In this document: positions 21,850-32,075 of the stretch, one piece after another
Position numbering within the stretch: position 1 is the stretch's first letter
Layout of the letters: each line of letters opens with the position of its first letter
DNA from: Cynocephalus volans
Lineage: Eukaryota > Chordata > Mammalia > Dermoptera > Cynocephalidae
Direction of reading: 5' to 3'
DNA: 64,000 bases
Assembly: GCF_027409185.1 (NCBI RefSeq)
Contig: NC_084461.1
Span: 144,567,001 to 144,631,000, forward strand
Translations under genes and position numbers: made by a program
Notes under the pieces: model-generated
Seen by the model: the letters and a program-made list of their open reading frames with translations, nothing else
The model's database searches: none
Told to the model about the DNA's origin: nothing

Positions 21850-23670
21850 AAAATTCCAGGCGAGAGATGACAAACTGATCCAGGGATATTAAAAGTGAGC
21901 TGAAAAGAGATGAATATATTTCTCCCTTCATTGGCTTCTACTCACATGATTATATTTGATACATAGTAGTGACACAGAAAAAATAGAAATTATTATTCAG
22001 GTTTTAAAGATGAAGAAGTCAATATAGGAAATTTGTGACTGTCTTTTCTCATCTATGTCTATGCAGTGACAGAATCAGCCGAAGAAAATACTTCTAGTGC
22101 CTCAGAGGGCAGATCTGTTGTTTTGTTACCAGCACATCATCTACCTCTCATGTAGGTTTCTGGTCAGGAATTAAAAAAATGAATGTTTTAGGATGAATTG
22201 ATGAATTGGATATTACAATTTGAAAGATAAAAGCGTTATGAGAAAAAAGGCAGAGTGCTTCGCCAAACATGACTGTATTGACTCAGCAGTGCAATCTCAC
22301 TCAGTTGTTGACATTTTAGTGGCTGTGACAGTTTGTGAAGGTATTATCTCCACGGACAACCTGTGGCCATGTAATCAGAAGATTAATACTGATGGCTGGT
22401 GACTGCACGGGATGAGCAATGAACCAGAATTTTGGCTACCGCATTAAGCAAGATCAAGTTCCGGGTGCTCTGCTAATTCCACATTCCTATTTCAAAAAAG
22501 AGTAAAGTATATCTGAAAGAGATTGGAGATACACATATAATCTAAGAAATTTATTTTTATTTGGCCCTTCATTTCTTTATTATAAAGGCTGTCATATCTC
22601 ATGAATCTTCTATTAATAAATTTGTATGTTTTTCTCTTTGCTAATCTGTCTTTTGTTACACAGCCCCAGTAGAAAATTTAAAAGTGTAGGAAGAAAATAT
22701 TTTTCTTCCCCTACATCTTCTAACCTTGAGGTATTTAGAAATAGATTTCTTCACTCTTGTGCAAGAAACAAAACTTGACATTAAAAATTACCAATCAAAA
22801 TACATTGAATTCTCCAAGCACCACTTGGATGCTTAACATTACTTCTCTCAATTTCCAGAGAATTTCTTCCTTAGATATTTTGGCACAATAGTTCAAAAAT
22901 GAAGTCTTTGGAATACCTCTATCAGAATCACTTTGGTTACTCCACAATTCATATTAATTAGTAGGACTCGAGTCAGGCCCGGAAATATGTGGCAACAAGA
23001 TTTGGGAAACGTTTCTTCAAGAGATGTTGTGATCACATGGAATCCATGACAGTACATTAGTTTTTATCTTCACATGTCATAATACATTTCTATCTTTCAA
23101 AATAATTATATTAACATTGATACTAAGAACATATACAAACCGTGTATTTTTTGTGCCTGACATTTTTTAAAATTATCCAAAGTATAGTGGGTATCAGTAC
23201 TGTTTCTTTTTATTGCTGAGTATAAAAAGAAAGTTGGAACAAAAGGAGTAATCCTGAAAGCAAGTGGGACTTTTTAGTCATGAAAATTATTCTTTATTAG
23301 TAAATATTTACATATTCATCTACATATATATTTATGCTACAAAGTTTATTTATGGTTTAAAGATTATTCTATTTGTAGTTATAAGGTTTATGACCATGTT
23401 TTATTTGCTTTGAGCAACTCTATCTATTTATTACCTCCCGAAAATTGTTTTGTTCAACATAGAACAGAACAGAAAGGTCTCCTTTTTGTCAATTTCTTTG
23501 CAAAATGGATGTTTAGAGTAATGCATTAGTGATGAATTTACTCCACTTCTCTAGTAAAGGACTTTGGATGTTACATGATTATTTTAGTAAACTAAACACA
23601 AATATTTCATAAGAATTTTGTATAAATTCTAAAAATCCAATTAGGGAATGTGCTAGAAAAAACATTCTAA
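21850..23670. other. AT-rich DNA, nothing recognised
   Basis: No convincing gene or named repeat. A 60-codon frame at 22220-22402 has no domain-like features and is probably chance. Confidence 0.5.
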
Positions 23671-23836
23671 AGCAAGTCTCCACAAACATTTCTGAAAAGA
23701 GCCAGAGAACATAATTCAGGCTTTGTGGTTCACATGGTGTCTTTGCCAGTTACTCAACTCTGCCATTGTAGCATGAAAACAGCCACAAACAATATGTACA
23801 CAAAGAAGCATGGTTATGATCCAGTGAAATTATAAA

Positions 23837-24890
23837 AACAGGCAATTACCAACGAGATACCACTACACACCTATTAGAATGGCTAAAATCACACTGGCAA
23901 CACCAAATGCTGGCAAAAATGTGGAGCAACAGGAACTCACATTCATTGCTGGTGGGAATGCAAAATGGTACAGCCACTTTGGAAGACATCTTGGTAGTTT
24001 TTTACAAAGCTAAACAGTATAAACAAATGGCCTGGCTATGGTACTCCTAGATATTTACTCAAATGAGTTGAAAACTCACATCCACACAAAAACCTGCACA
24101 TGGATGTTTACATCAGCTTTATTCATAATCGCCAGTAACTGGAAGCAACCAGGATAAATAATCTGTGGTACAGCCATACAATAGGATATTATTCAGCCAT
24201 TAAAAGAAATGTGCTATCATATCATGAAAAGACATGGGGAAACCTTAAACACATATTTCTAAGTAAAAGAAGCCAGTCTGAAGGGCTACGTGCTGTATGA
24301 TTCCAACTATATACCATTTTGCAAAAGGAAAAACTACAAAGACAATAAAAAGATCAGTGGTTACAAGGGGCTGGGGTTAAGAAGGTGGTGGATGAACAGG
24401 TGGAGCCCAGGGGAGTTTGGGAGCGTGAAAGTATTCCTCATGATACTGTAATGGTTATACATGACATTATACATTGCGCAAGGCACATACAATGTACAAC
24501 ACAAGAAGTGAGCCCTAATGTGAGCTACGGGTTTTTTTTTTTTTTCCTGACCAGTTAGGGGATCACAACCCTCGGCACAGTGTTGTCTGTACCAAGCTCA
24601 GCCAGTGAGCGCACCGGCTACCCCTATATAGGATCTGAACCCGCAGCCTTGGCGCTACCAGCGCCTCCGTCTCCCAAGTGAGCCACGGGGCAAGCCCAAG
24701 CTATGGATTTTAATTAATAATAATGCATTAATACTGGTACATCATTTCTAACAAATGTACCACACCAGTGCAAGATGTTAATAATAAGGGAAGCTGGAGG
24801 TGGGGTGAAAGTATATACAGGAACCCTCTGCGTTTCTGCTTATTTTTTTCTGTAAACCTTCAACTGCTCTAAGAAAAAGCAAACCAAAAC
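23837..24890 (+). mobile_element. Old 5'-truncated L1 (L1M type) 3' end
   Basis: Begins in late ORF2 ('gagataccactacacaccta', 'ggctaaaatcacactgg', a 'ctggtgggaatgcaaaatggt' stretch, 'attcagccattaaaaga') and runs through the 3'UTR ('actgtaatggttatacatga', 'gatgttaataataaggga', 'ctgtaaaccttcaactgctc'). It is bordered by (a/g)caggcaat on both sides and interrupted by a t-SINE at 24532-24697. No open frame remains. The order of events is DNA transposon, then this L1, then the SINE. Confidence 0.85.
24532..24697 (-). mobile_element. Dimeric tRNA-derived SINE (t-SINE, dermopteran type)
   Basis: On the minus strand there are two tRNA-like monomers followed by poly(A). The first begins 'gggcttgccccgtggctcac' with a B-box-like 'gggttcagatcc' and 'ctatatagggg'. 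The second has 'gccggtgcgctcactggctg' with 'gggttgtgatccc'. The element is flanked by agctacgg (24523-24530) and agctatgg (24699-24706), a target-site duplication with one change. A SINE made only of linked tRNA-like units is a hallmark reported for colugos. This copy is young enough to be nearly complete. Its A and B boxes would be the internal RNA polymerase III promoter. Confidence 0.8.
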
Positions 24891-24935
24891 AGAAAGCAGG
24901 CAATGATCTGTAGTTTGCTGATCCCTATTTTAAAG

Positions 24936-27558
24936 AATAAAAACATCATGAGAAAACACGTGGAGTCTGTAAAGTCATCTTTGTGAATCTTGCTAACTTT
25001 GAGGAAATTCAGTCAATACAGCTTTCAGAATTTTTTTTAGAAAAGCAGTCTTCTCATAATAGCCCTCCTGACAATTATATTAATATTCTTATTTTTATAG
25101 CAGAAAGTGATCCATTACACCATCTTCTTTTCATACTTGCCAATGGTCAATCCTATTCTTCTTGCTCCACCATTAAGAAGACCTTCCCACAACCCAGCAG
25201 AGCCCTTGTGCTAGGAAACTGAGGATACCTTATCTCAAGCAGTAGCAAAGCTCAGGTTGTTTCACCTAGGCTCAAAAATTCTCCATGTGATTGGTTCTCT
25301 TTAATAGTCTCGTATTTTATACTTTAGAAAGCTTCATGTTCTAGAGTTTTCACCTGTTATGGTACCACCAGTGGCACAGGAAATAAGCTTAGCATATTTT
25401 TGAAAAGTGCTGTAAACTTAATATCTATTTTTCATTCATAAAAGAATAACAATGTTTTTTCTTGACCATGTATGTATCTAGGCCAACAGTCAAACACCCA
25501 TTTTGAAAAGGGTTGGATATGTATAACGTGGAGGGAATAGCATGGAAAAGAGAGAACCCAGAAAATTCTCTTTTAAGTAGAAGCAGCAGCATCTGGGGTA
25601 TGAATTGAGTTTTTCAAGTTATCTATTCTTGGGAAAGTATAAATAATCTTTACAGAAGTAACAGAGACTTTACTACCACTAGCTATTTACCACATACGAT
25701 GCTAACACAGAAGCCAATACATAAACAAAGCAAGGTTAAATTCATAAACAAGGACCCCAGTGCCATATAAATGCAGTCTGTCCCAATAGTGTTTTTTTGT
25801 CTCTAATTTTCATGTGTTGGAGGAAGGCAAGGAGAGAATCAGAGCTCACAAGGAGAATTTTGCCTTGTTATTTTGCTAATTTAATGTTCAGCATCTGGTC
25901 CACCTGCTGCTATGCATGAGCTCCAGTGGTCTGACTCTGATCACAGAATGCTGATTGAAAAATAATGAAGAGTTGACTTTAGATTGAAATTCTTTGCAGG
26001 TGAACTAACAACATTCAAGCTTTTTAAGACCAGTCAACAGCTAACCAAATTTTGGCTTTTGAACTATTTTAACAGATGGTTGCTTTATGCTGTTTCATAT
26101 ATCTTTCATAAGCTCACAAACAGTGCTCATTAGCATTTTCTTTAAATCTTGGAAAATAATTGCTGGGGTGCTTCACTTTTATTCCCTAGTGCATTTAAGT
26201 TTTAGTGTTGAAATTTTAGTCTGGACTTTTTTCATTTTACACTGGCAAAATTAGGATAAGTTAGTAATAATTAAGTGTGAGCCAGAGGCATATATAATTT
26301 TCAACCTATGCCTTGGAAATTCAAGTTGCCTAAGGAAAACACTCCACTCATCTTTTCAACCGCTAAATGTGAGAATGTATTTGCCAGAGTAAGCACCTGC
26401 TTATATAAGACTGTTTTTCAAACAAAAAAGTTTAAGGTGTGATTTTTTTTCTAATGGTGACAGTGACTTTTTATAACTACAAGCAGATACTCAAGCAATT
26501 ATGACAAAGTCACATCTTTGAGGTGCTTATAGGGCAACGTTTTCTAATGGCTTTCTATGTAATATATACATTATCCTAAATCTAGCATCTTTGACGAGTC
26601 TCATAGTTTGATATGGCGCATTGCTCCAATATGAAATTTATCCCAATCAGTAGATACTTTCCTCTCCCTTTGTCTAGCATAATGACAAGTAGGTAATTAT
26701 AATGCAATGGAATATGGAAGTATATATTAGTGAGGAATGAATTTACCTTGGTGAATTGGATGCTCACAAAAAACTTCTCAGCAGAATTCTCATGTGCTAA
26801 TACTTGAAGGAAGACAGAGGAAAGTGGGAGGGCCAGTGGAAGAAGGTAGGAAAGCGACTGATGTATTCTGACAAAGAGAAACAACTTGACATAGCTGGAG
26901 TGCAGGTGCTCTGTGTGTGTAAAAGGTGGGGCAAGGTGGGATAGAGAAGAGGAAGTAGAGAGATAAGATGAAAAATAAGTGAAATCCAGATCAGATATGG
27001 CCTTTTAGGCCTGATTAAAGAGTCAGACAGACCACGGGCCAAACTCAATTTTGCTCTGTAAAAGGACGTTCTTAATTTCCTATAGACTACATAATAGGAA
27101 GATCTTACATTAAAAAATCCTTATTTTTGATTTTTCTTGAAAAGTCACTGTGTGAATGTGTGGCAACAGTCATACTCTGTGACTAGCTGGCTGTGGGTCC
27201 TGCCCAGCCCACTTACTCATGTATGTTTCCCACCAGAGCCTGGAAAGTAGGTGAGTTTTATACTCCTGCACTCAGTGATGAAAAGATAGAGAAAGTTCTT
27301 TAACAGGAGACTGACAAGATCATATTAGTTATATGTTCAAGACAGTGAATAAAGAAAGAAGGGATACCATGCAAACTCTACTAATCCCAGCCAGCATTTT
27401 AAAAGAGTAAAAGTCCTTCACCGTTGCCTATGCAATTAAGCCAAAGAAGACTAATTACTCTATTGTACTCAACGCTTTTAAATAGTTCAAGTCAAAGCAA
27501 ACAATGAACTTAATATCACTCATTTATGATGTTTTAATGTACATTAAATACCTAGCTT
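24936..27558. other. AT-rich DNA, nothing firmly recognised
   Basis: I find no exon-like frame and no clear repeat. The 79-codon frame at 24983-25222 starts from a non-ATG codon, and the frames at 26582-27048 on the minus strand overlap each other and look like chance. Confidence 0.5.
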
Positions 27559-27560
27559 AG

Positions 27561-27700
27561 GGCTGGCCCGTTAACTCGGTTAAAGTGCACCTTTCAACCC
27601 CAGGGTCAAGGGATCAGTTAGCTTTGCTCCAATGGGTTAAATGGTTTATCCTGATTTGCTGTTGTGGCAAAGCCCTTCAGTATGTGTGTTACTGTGGTAT
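27561..27700 (+). mobile_element. Decayed t-SINE
   Basis: The start 'ggctggcccgttaactcggt' and the following 'agggtcaagggatca' match the tRNA-Ile-like head and B-box region of the other SINEs. After about 27640 the likeness fades; 'gttagctttgctccaatggg' may be a diverged second monomer. No clear tail or target-site copy is seen, so the right boundary is approximate. Confidence 0.55.
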
Positions 27701-28104
27701 GTGGCTTTACTACTTGATGATGGTTTAGTTTTGTTCCCAAGTCAGAGGAAAATTGAGTTTAATAATATCACCATACATCACTGAAGTGCACTGTATTAAA
27801 ATCAAATTAAAATTTTATCGTCAGGTAAGTCTTACTGCAATCCAGAAAGCTTTATTGAAAGAGATTTATTAAAAGAACCAGGAGTCATATTGGTTTAATT
27901 TAGCTGTTCTTTTATTAAGTTTACTAATCAGAGCTGTTTTGAGATTCTTCAATATGAATACCTAAGATGCAGAAAGATGTAGCTTCTGGAGTAACTGAGG
28001 ATGCAAAATCCTCTTAAGTGAAATATTGGCCAGTGGGAATTATGAACAGATGCATTCCATGCCATTATAATGAATGAACACAAGATGGATAAAAATGATT
28101 GACA

Positions 28105-28330
28105 AAGGGATAGAAGATCTCTAATATTTACTGAGCACCTTCTACATGTCAAGTACTATTTGGGCCTTTCCTATATTATACATCTAAACCTTACAATAAA
28201 CCTATGTGAGATTACTGCCCTTACTTTACAGGTGTAGATGCTGAGGCCCAGAGAGTTTAAGTAACACGTGCAAGATCACACAGCTGCAAATGGTAGTCAA
28301 TTTTGAAGCCAAGATTTGTCTGATTCTTTT
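28105..28330 (-). repeat. MIR remnant
   Basis: Plus-strand order is that of an antisense MIR: 'ctttacaggtgtagatgctga', 'ggcccagagagtttaagtaa', 'agatcacacagctgcaaatgg' and 'gaagccaagatttgtctga'. Old and non-functional as an element. Confidence 0.8.
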
Positions 28331-28986
28331 GGAAAAGAAATTTGAGAAAATGAACACTTAAAATGATCGGCAGTTTTACCAAGCATTGCCCAATCTTGCT
28401 GAAGGACTGGTGCTAATCACAGCTGTGTGGGAGAATCTGAAGCTAGGTGTTCATACTGGGGAAGGGAGGTTCATAGGTCCTTTATATTAGTTCTTCTGTT
28501 AAGGCATGCTCCTGCAAGATTACATACGCACACAAACACACACACACCATCAAGCTGACAGCAGTGCTATATGTCTAGGAAGTTGTGAGAGGATGGGCCA
28601 TTCCTCCCACCCAAAGATTTAAGCCATTTTAAAGAAGATTAATTGTTGGGAACGTGGACAGATAGTGCCCCTTTAATTGGCATAGATAAATGTACAAGAT
28701 CCTGCTATAAGAAACCCCAGCAAATATAATCACAAGCTGTCGATCTTTGCCAATACTCCAAACCGAATTGTGCACCAGAAGCCATTGGTAATCTTCTGAA
28801 AAGAAATCCTTCAACCAGAGACCCTCCTTCACTTGTTTCTTTAATATTTCACTTCATTTGACAGAAAGCTTGCAAATAACTTCACCAAAATAGAATTAAT
28901 TCTACTCAGATATTCTTGTATGCAAAGAAACCAACCAGTGAGAGTTAAGGGTAAATATAATGAAACTGCCAACCAGGATGGATGTA

Positions 28987-29086
28987 GGACTGGCCAGTTA
29001 GCTCACTTGGTTAGAGCATTGTGCTAACTGCACCAAGGTCAAGGGTAAGGATCCCCCCATACCAGCCAGCTGCCAGAAAAAAAAAA
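28987..29086 (+). mobile_element. t-SINE monomer, tRNA-Ile-like head
   Basis: 'ggccagttagctcacttggt' with 'tagagcattgtgcta', 'caccaaggtcaagggtaag' and 'gatccccccataccagcc' follow the layout of tRNA-Ile (A box, anticodon arm, B box) closely. It ends in about ten A. The bases atggatgta before it and atggatata after it are a likely target-site duplication. The tRNA itself is not functional, since the acceptor ends do not pair and an A-tail follows. Confidence 0.85.
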
Positions 29087-29694
29087 TGGATATAATGGAA
29101 GCATGAAGCAACTCCATAACTGGTTGCAGAACAGGAGGATGAGGGCTATACTGCAGAGGCCAGCAAACAAAGGCGGCTGCTGCGGGCTCCTCCAAAGCAC
29201 GGTAGGTTAAGATCAGGTCACATCAGAAAAGCCCAACAAGAGGTTTGGAAAGTCCTTGTCTCTTCCTGATGGCTTCATTTCATTTATGGATTCACGCAGG
29301 CACAACCCTATTTTCAAATTTGCTACCTGCCTAGGATGAAAGAACAGAAAGAGCAGAAAATAACACCCTCCAAAAAAAAAAAAAGTAACTAGTAATAGCA
29401 GTTATCAGAATTTTAAATGGAATTACTATTCTACTTGATGTCAACAGCTCTGTTGTAGATGGGCACATTTCCAGAATCTTGACATGTATTTTATATCCAG
29501 ATTTCACAATTTTCCCTAGTTACAATAGCATGTGCAGTACGCACTTATCTTCCTGTCCATATATTGCCTTAGATTTTAAACTCCTAGAGACAATGATATA
29601 TTTTACACTTAATTTTATATAACCTGCTACTCTTTTAAACAGTAACTCATTGCTTTTATAAAGCAGATTATATATTTCAGTAGATTTTTTCCAT

Positions 29695-29850
29695 TTTATC
29701 ATTTTATTTGACTCTCGTTATTTTGTGAGGAAGGGCAGGGTGGTATTATTTCGATTTTACAGATAAAGCTTAAAAAGAATGTAGTTTTCCAACTATACAC
29801 AGCTATTCAACAAAAGGGTTGAGGCAAGAACCTGAATCTTCTGATCTATG
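29695..29850 (-). repeat. MIR remnant
   Basis: The plus strand shows 'gattttacagataaagctta', 'tacacagctattcaacaaaa' and 'gaggcaagaacctgaatctt', an antisense MIR core with strong decay. Confidence 0.6.
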
Positions 29851-30149
29851 GATAAATGAGCACAATTTTCATATTCATTTACTTTCAAATTTTAAAAACA
29901 CTGCAATTTGAATGCAACCCTCTTAAATCTACTCAGCCTAAATTATGGAACCTATGAGAAAAACTTCCAGGATATGTGTTGTTTAGTCCAGATACTGTTT
30001 TAAAGGGAAGTATAACAAGTTACTAAAGTAGTTGGCAGAAAGGTGGGTTTAACAGTTCCTTCCTTTGAGGAACAAGTTCATTTTGATTGGGTATATGTTG
30101 AGTTTTTAATTAATACGATGGTCTGTTGAATGGCTTAAAAATAAAATAA
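29851..30149. other. AT-rich DNA next to the third L1
   Basis: No named repeat. The final bases (ttaaaaataaaataaag, about 30135-30151) resemble an L1-type tail but nothing before them does. No target-site copy matching the right end of the third L1 is visible here. Confidence 0.5.
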
Positions 30150-30165
30150 AGCGATTCCCTTCCCA

Positions 30166-30737
30166 GCCCAGCCCAGTGCGCACAAAGTGGGGAGATGTCC
30201 AGCTAGGAGGCGGAGACTCGGCAGAAACCACACACCCTGTGGGGCCGCCAATGCGTGATCCAGCAGGTAGGCTTCACCACAGGCACACAGCTCCATCCCC
30301 AGCCCCGCCTAGTGCTCTCAGAGAAGGGAGATGTCCGGCACGGGAGGCGGAAACGCCACAGGGACCACACTGCTGCGTGAACCAGCAGCCCGGCCCAATG
30401 TGGATGGAGCACAGAGACGTCCAGCAAGGGAAATAGAAGCTCTGTAGAGTCCACACAACCTGTGGTGGGGCCACCGTCCCATGATCTAGTAGCAGGTAGG
30501 CTTCACTGCCGCCACTCGGCTCCATCCCAAGCCTAGCCTAGCGCGCACAGAGGAGGGAGACATCCTGTAGGGGAAGGGGAAGCTCTGCAGAGACCACACG
30601 CTCTGTGGTGCCTCAGTGCATCCCAGCAGCCTGGGCCAGAGCACAGGAAACAGGGAGAAGTCCAGCAAAGGAAGTGGAAGCACAGCAGAGACCACACACC
30701 CTGCGGTACCGCCCCGTGATCCAGCAGCCCAGCAGAG
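30166..30737 (+). repeat. Tandem units in the copy C 5'UTR
   Basis: Five imperfect units can be lined up: 30166-30305, 30306-30398, 30399-30540, 30541-30635 and 30636-30737. Each has a 'ggagatgtccagc'-like core, a 'ggcggagactc'-like purine stretch, a 'ccacacaccctgtgg'-like stretch and a 'gatccagcag'-like end. Long and short units alternate: the first and third both carry 'caggtaggcttcac' and 'gctccatcccaagcc' inserts, so the pattern repeats about every 235 bp. Copies A and B keep only the counterparts of the last two units. Confidence 0.75.
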
Positions 30738-30916
30738 TCCAAGGTGACTAGAAAGGTGGCTCCCTGGAGAGGCCCAAGACCCAAGGCAACCACACACACA
30801 AGACACTAGAGGCCAACTGAGCAGTCACAGAGGTAGCCATACCAAATTGGCAACCACAGCAACACCTTAGTTAGTCAATAGTGTCAAACATGTGGACTGT
30901 GAAACCCCCTGCCACA

Positions 30917-31888
30917 ATGAATAAACATCAAAAAAAAGATACCAAAACTACAAAAAATCAAGAAAGTACACCACCAAAAGTTAATAAATCTCAAACTCTA
31001 GATCCTATAGAACAAGAAGCCCTTGAAATGACTGACAAGGAATTTCGAGTGATAATTCTAAGGAAACTGAATGAAATACAAGAAAACTCAGCTAGACATC
31101 ATGATGAAACGAGGAAAAGTATACAGGACCTGAAAGAGGAAATGTACAAGGAAATCAATGTCCTGAAAAAAAATGGAGCAGAACTTGCCGAACTGAAGAC
31201 GGTATTCAGCGAAATAAAAAACACAATGGAGAGTTTAGCCAACAGGCTTGCGGAAGTTGAAGAGAGAACCTCTGAACTTGAAGATAGGCTGTTTGAAATA
31301 ACACAAGCAGACGAAAAAAGAATCAAAGACATTGAAGAAAATCTGAGACAGATATCAGACAACCTTAAGCGCTTAAATATCTGAGTCATGGGTATTCCAG
31401 AAAGGGAGGAAAAAGGAGATAGCATCGAAAACATATTCAACAAAATAGTGGCAGAAAACTTCCCAGGTATAGGAAAAATCACAGATCTTCAGATCCAGGA
31501 AGCTCAACGATCTCCAAATGTATTCAACCCAAAAAGGCCTTCTCCAAGACATGTCATAGTCAAATTGGCAAAACTCAGAGACAAAGAGAGAATCTTAAAA
31601 GCTGCAAGAGAGAAGCGTCAAATCACCTATAAGGGAGCCCCAATCAGGCTAACATCAGACTTTTCATCACAAACCCTAAAAGCTAGAAAGGAATGGTATG
31701 ATATTTTCAAAATACTAAAAGACAAAGATTGCCAGCCAAGAATACTCTACCCTGCAAGGCTATCCTTCCGAAATGAGGGGCAAATAGTATATTTCTCAGA
31801 CAAACAAAAACTACGGGAGTTCACTACCACACGACCACCCTTACAAGAAATCCTCAAGGGAGTACTGGGTTTGGTTCCTGAAAAATAA
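30917..31888 (+). pseudogene. ORF1: L1 ORF1, broken by one stop (copy C)
   Basis: Counterpart of the 326-residue ORF1. The ATG at 30917 opens the frame, which stops at TGA 31382-31384, where the intact copies have CGA (an Arg at the start of the RRM). This is a CpG-to-TpG change. Beyond it the frame stays open to 31888, so a fragment with coiled coil and one with most of the RRM and C-terminal domain remain. A 9-bp in-frame deletion removes three Lys-rich residues near 31310. No product able to form a full chaperone is expected. Confidence 0.9.
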
Positions 31889-32075
31889 CTACCACTGCCA
31901 TAAAAACCCAAGAAAAATCAATACCCACTAGTATAATAAAAATGGCATTCATGAAGAGAAAAAAAGCAAACAAAAACACTATCTACAACCTAAGGAACCA
32001 ACAAACACAGAAACCAAACAGTAAATCAGAAAGCAAGGAACAAAAGACACCTAAGACAACCAAACAACCAATAAA

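Larger units (their letters stand above)
23676..24935 (-). mobile_element. hAT-Charlie-type DNA transposon remnant, split by an L1
   Basis: The left part (23676-23836) reads as the antisense of a common non-autonomous hAT element: 'aggctttgtggttcacatgg', 'tactcaactctgccattgta', 'agcatgaaaacagccacaaa' and 'aaaacaggcaat'. The right part (about 24895-24935) carries on with 'caggcaatgatctgtagtt' and 'tgctgatccct', the other end of that element. The two parts are separated by the L1 at 23837-24890, whose insertion doubled about nine bases, (a/g)caggcaat. I take the family to be MER58-like, but the subfamily name is from memory. Confidence 0.75.

Noticed and set aside
28987..29060. Functional tRNA-Ile gene
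   Set aside because: The head looks like tRNA-Ile, but the acceptor arms do not pair and a poly(A) tail and target-site copies mark it as a SINE.
30166..30737. CRISPR-like array
   Set aside because: Units are diverged, have no spacers, and belong to a mammalian L1 5'UTR; CRISPR arrays do not occur in this context.
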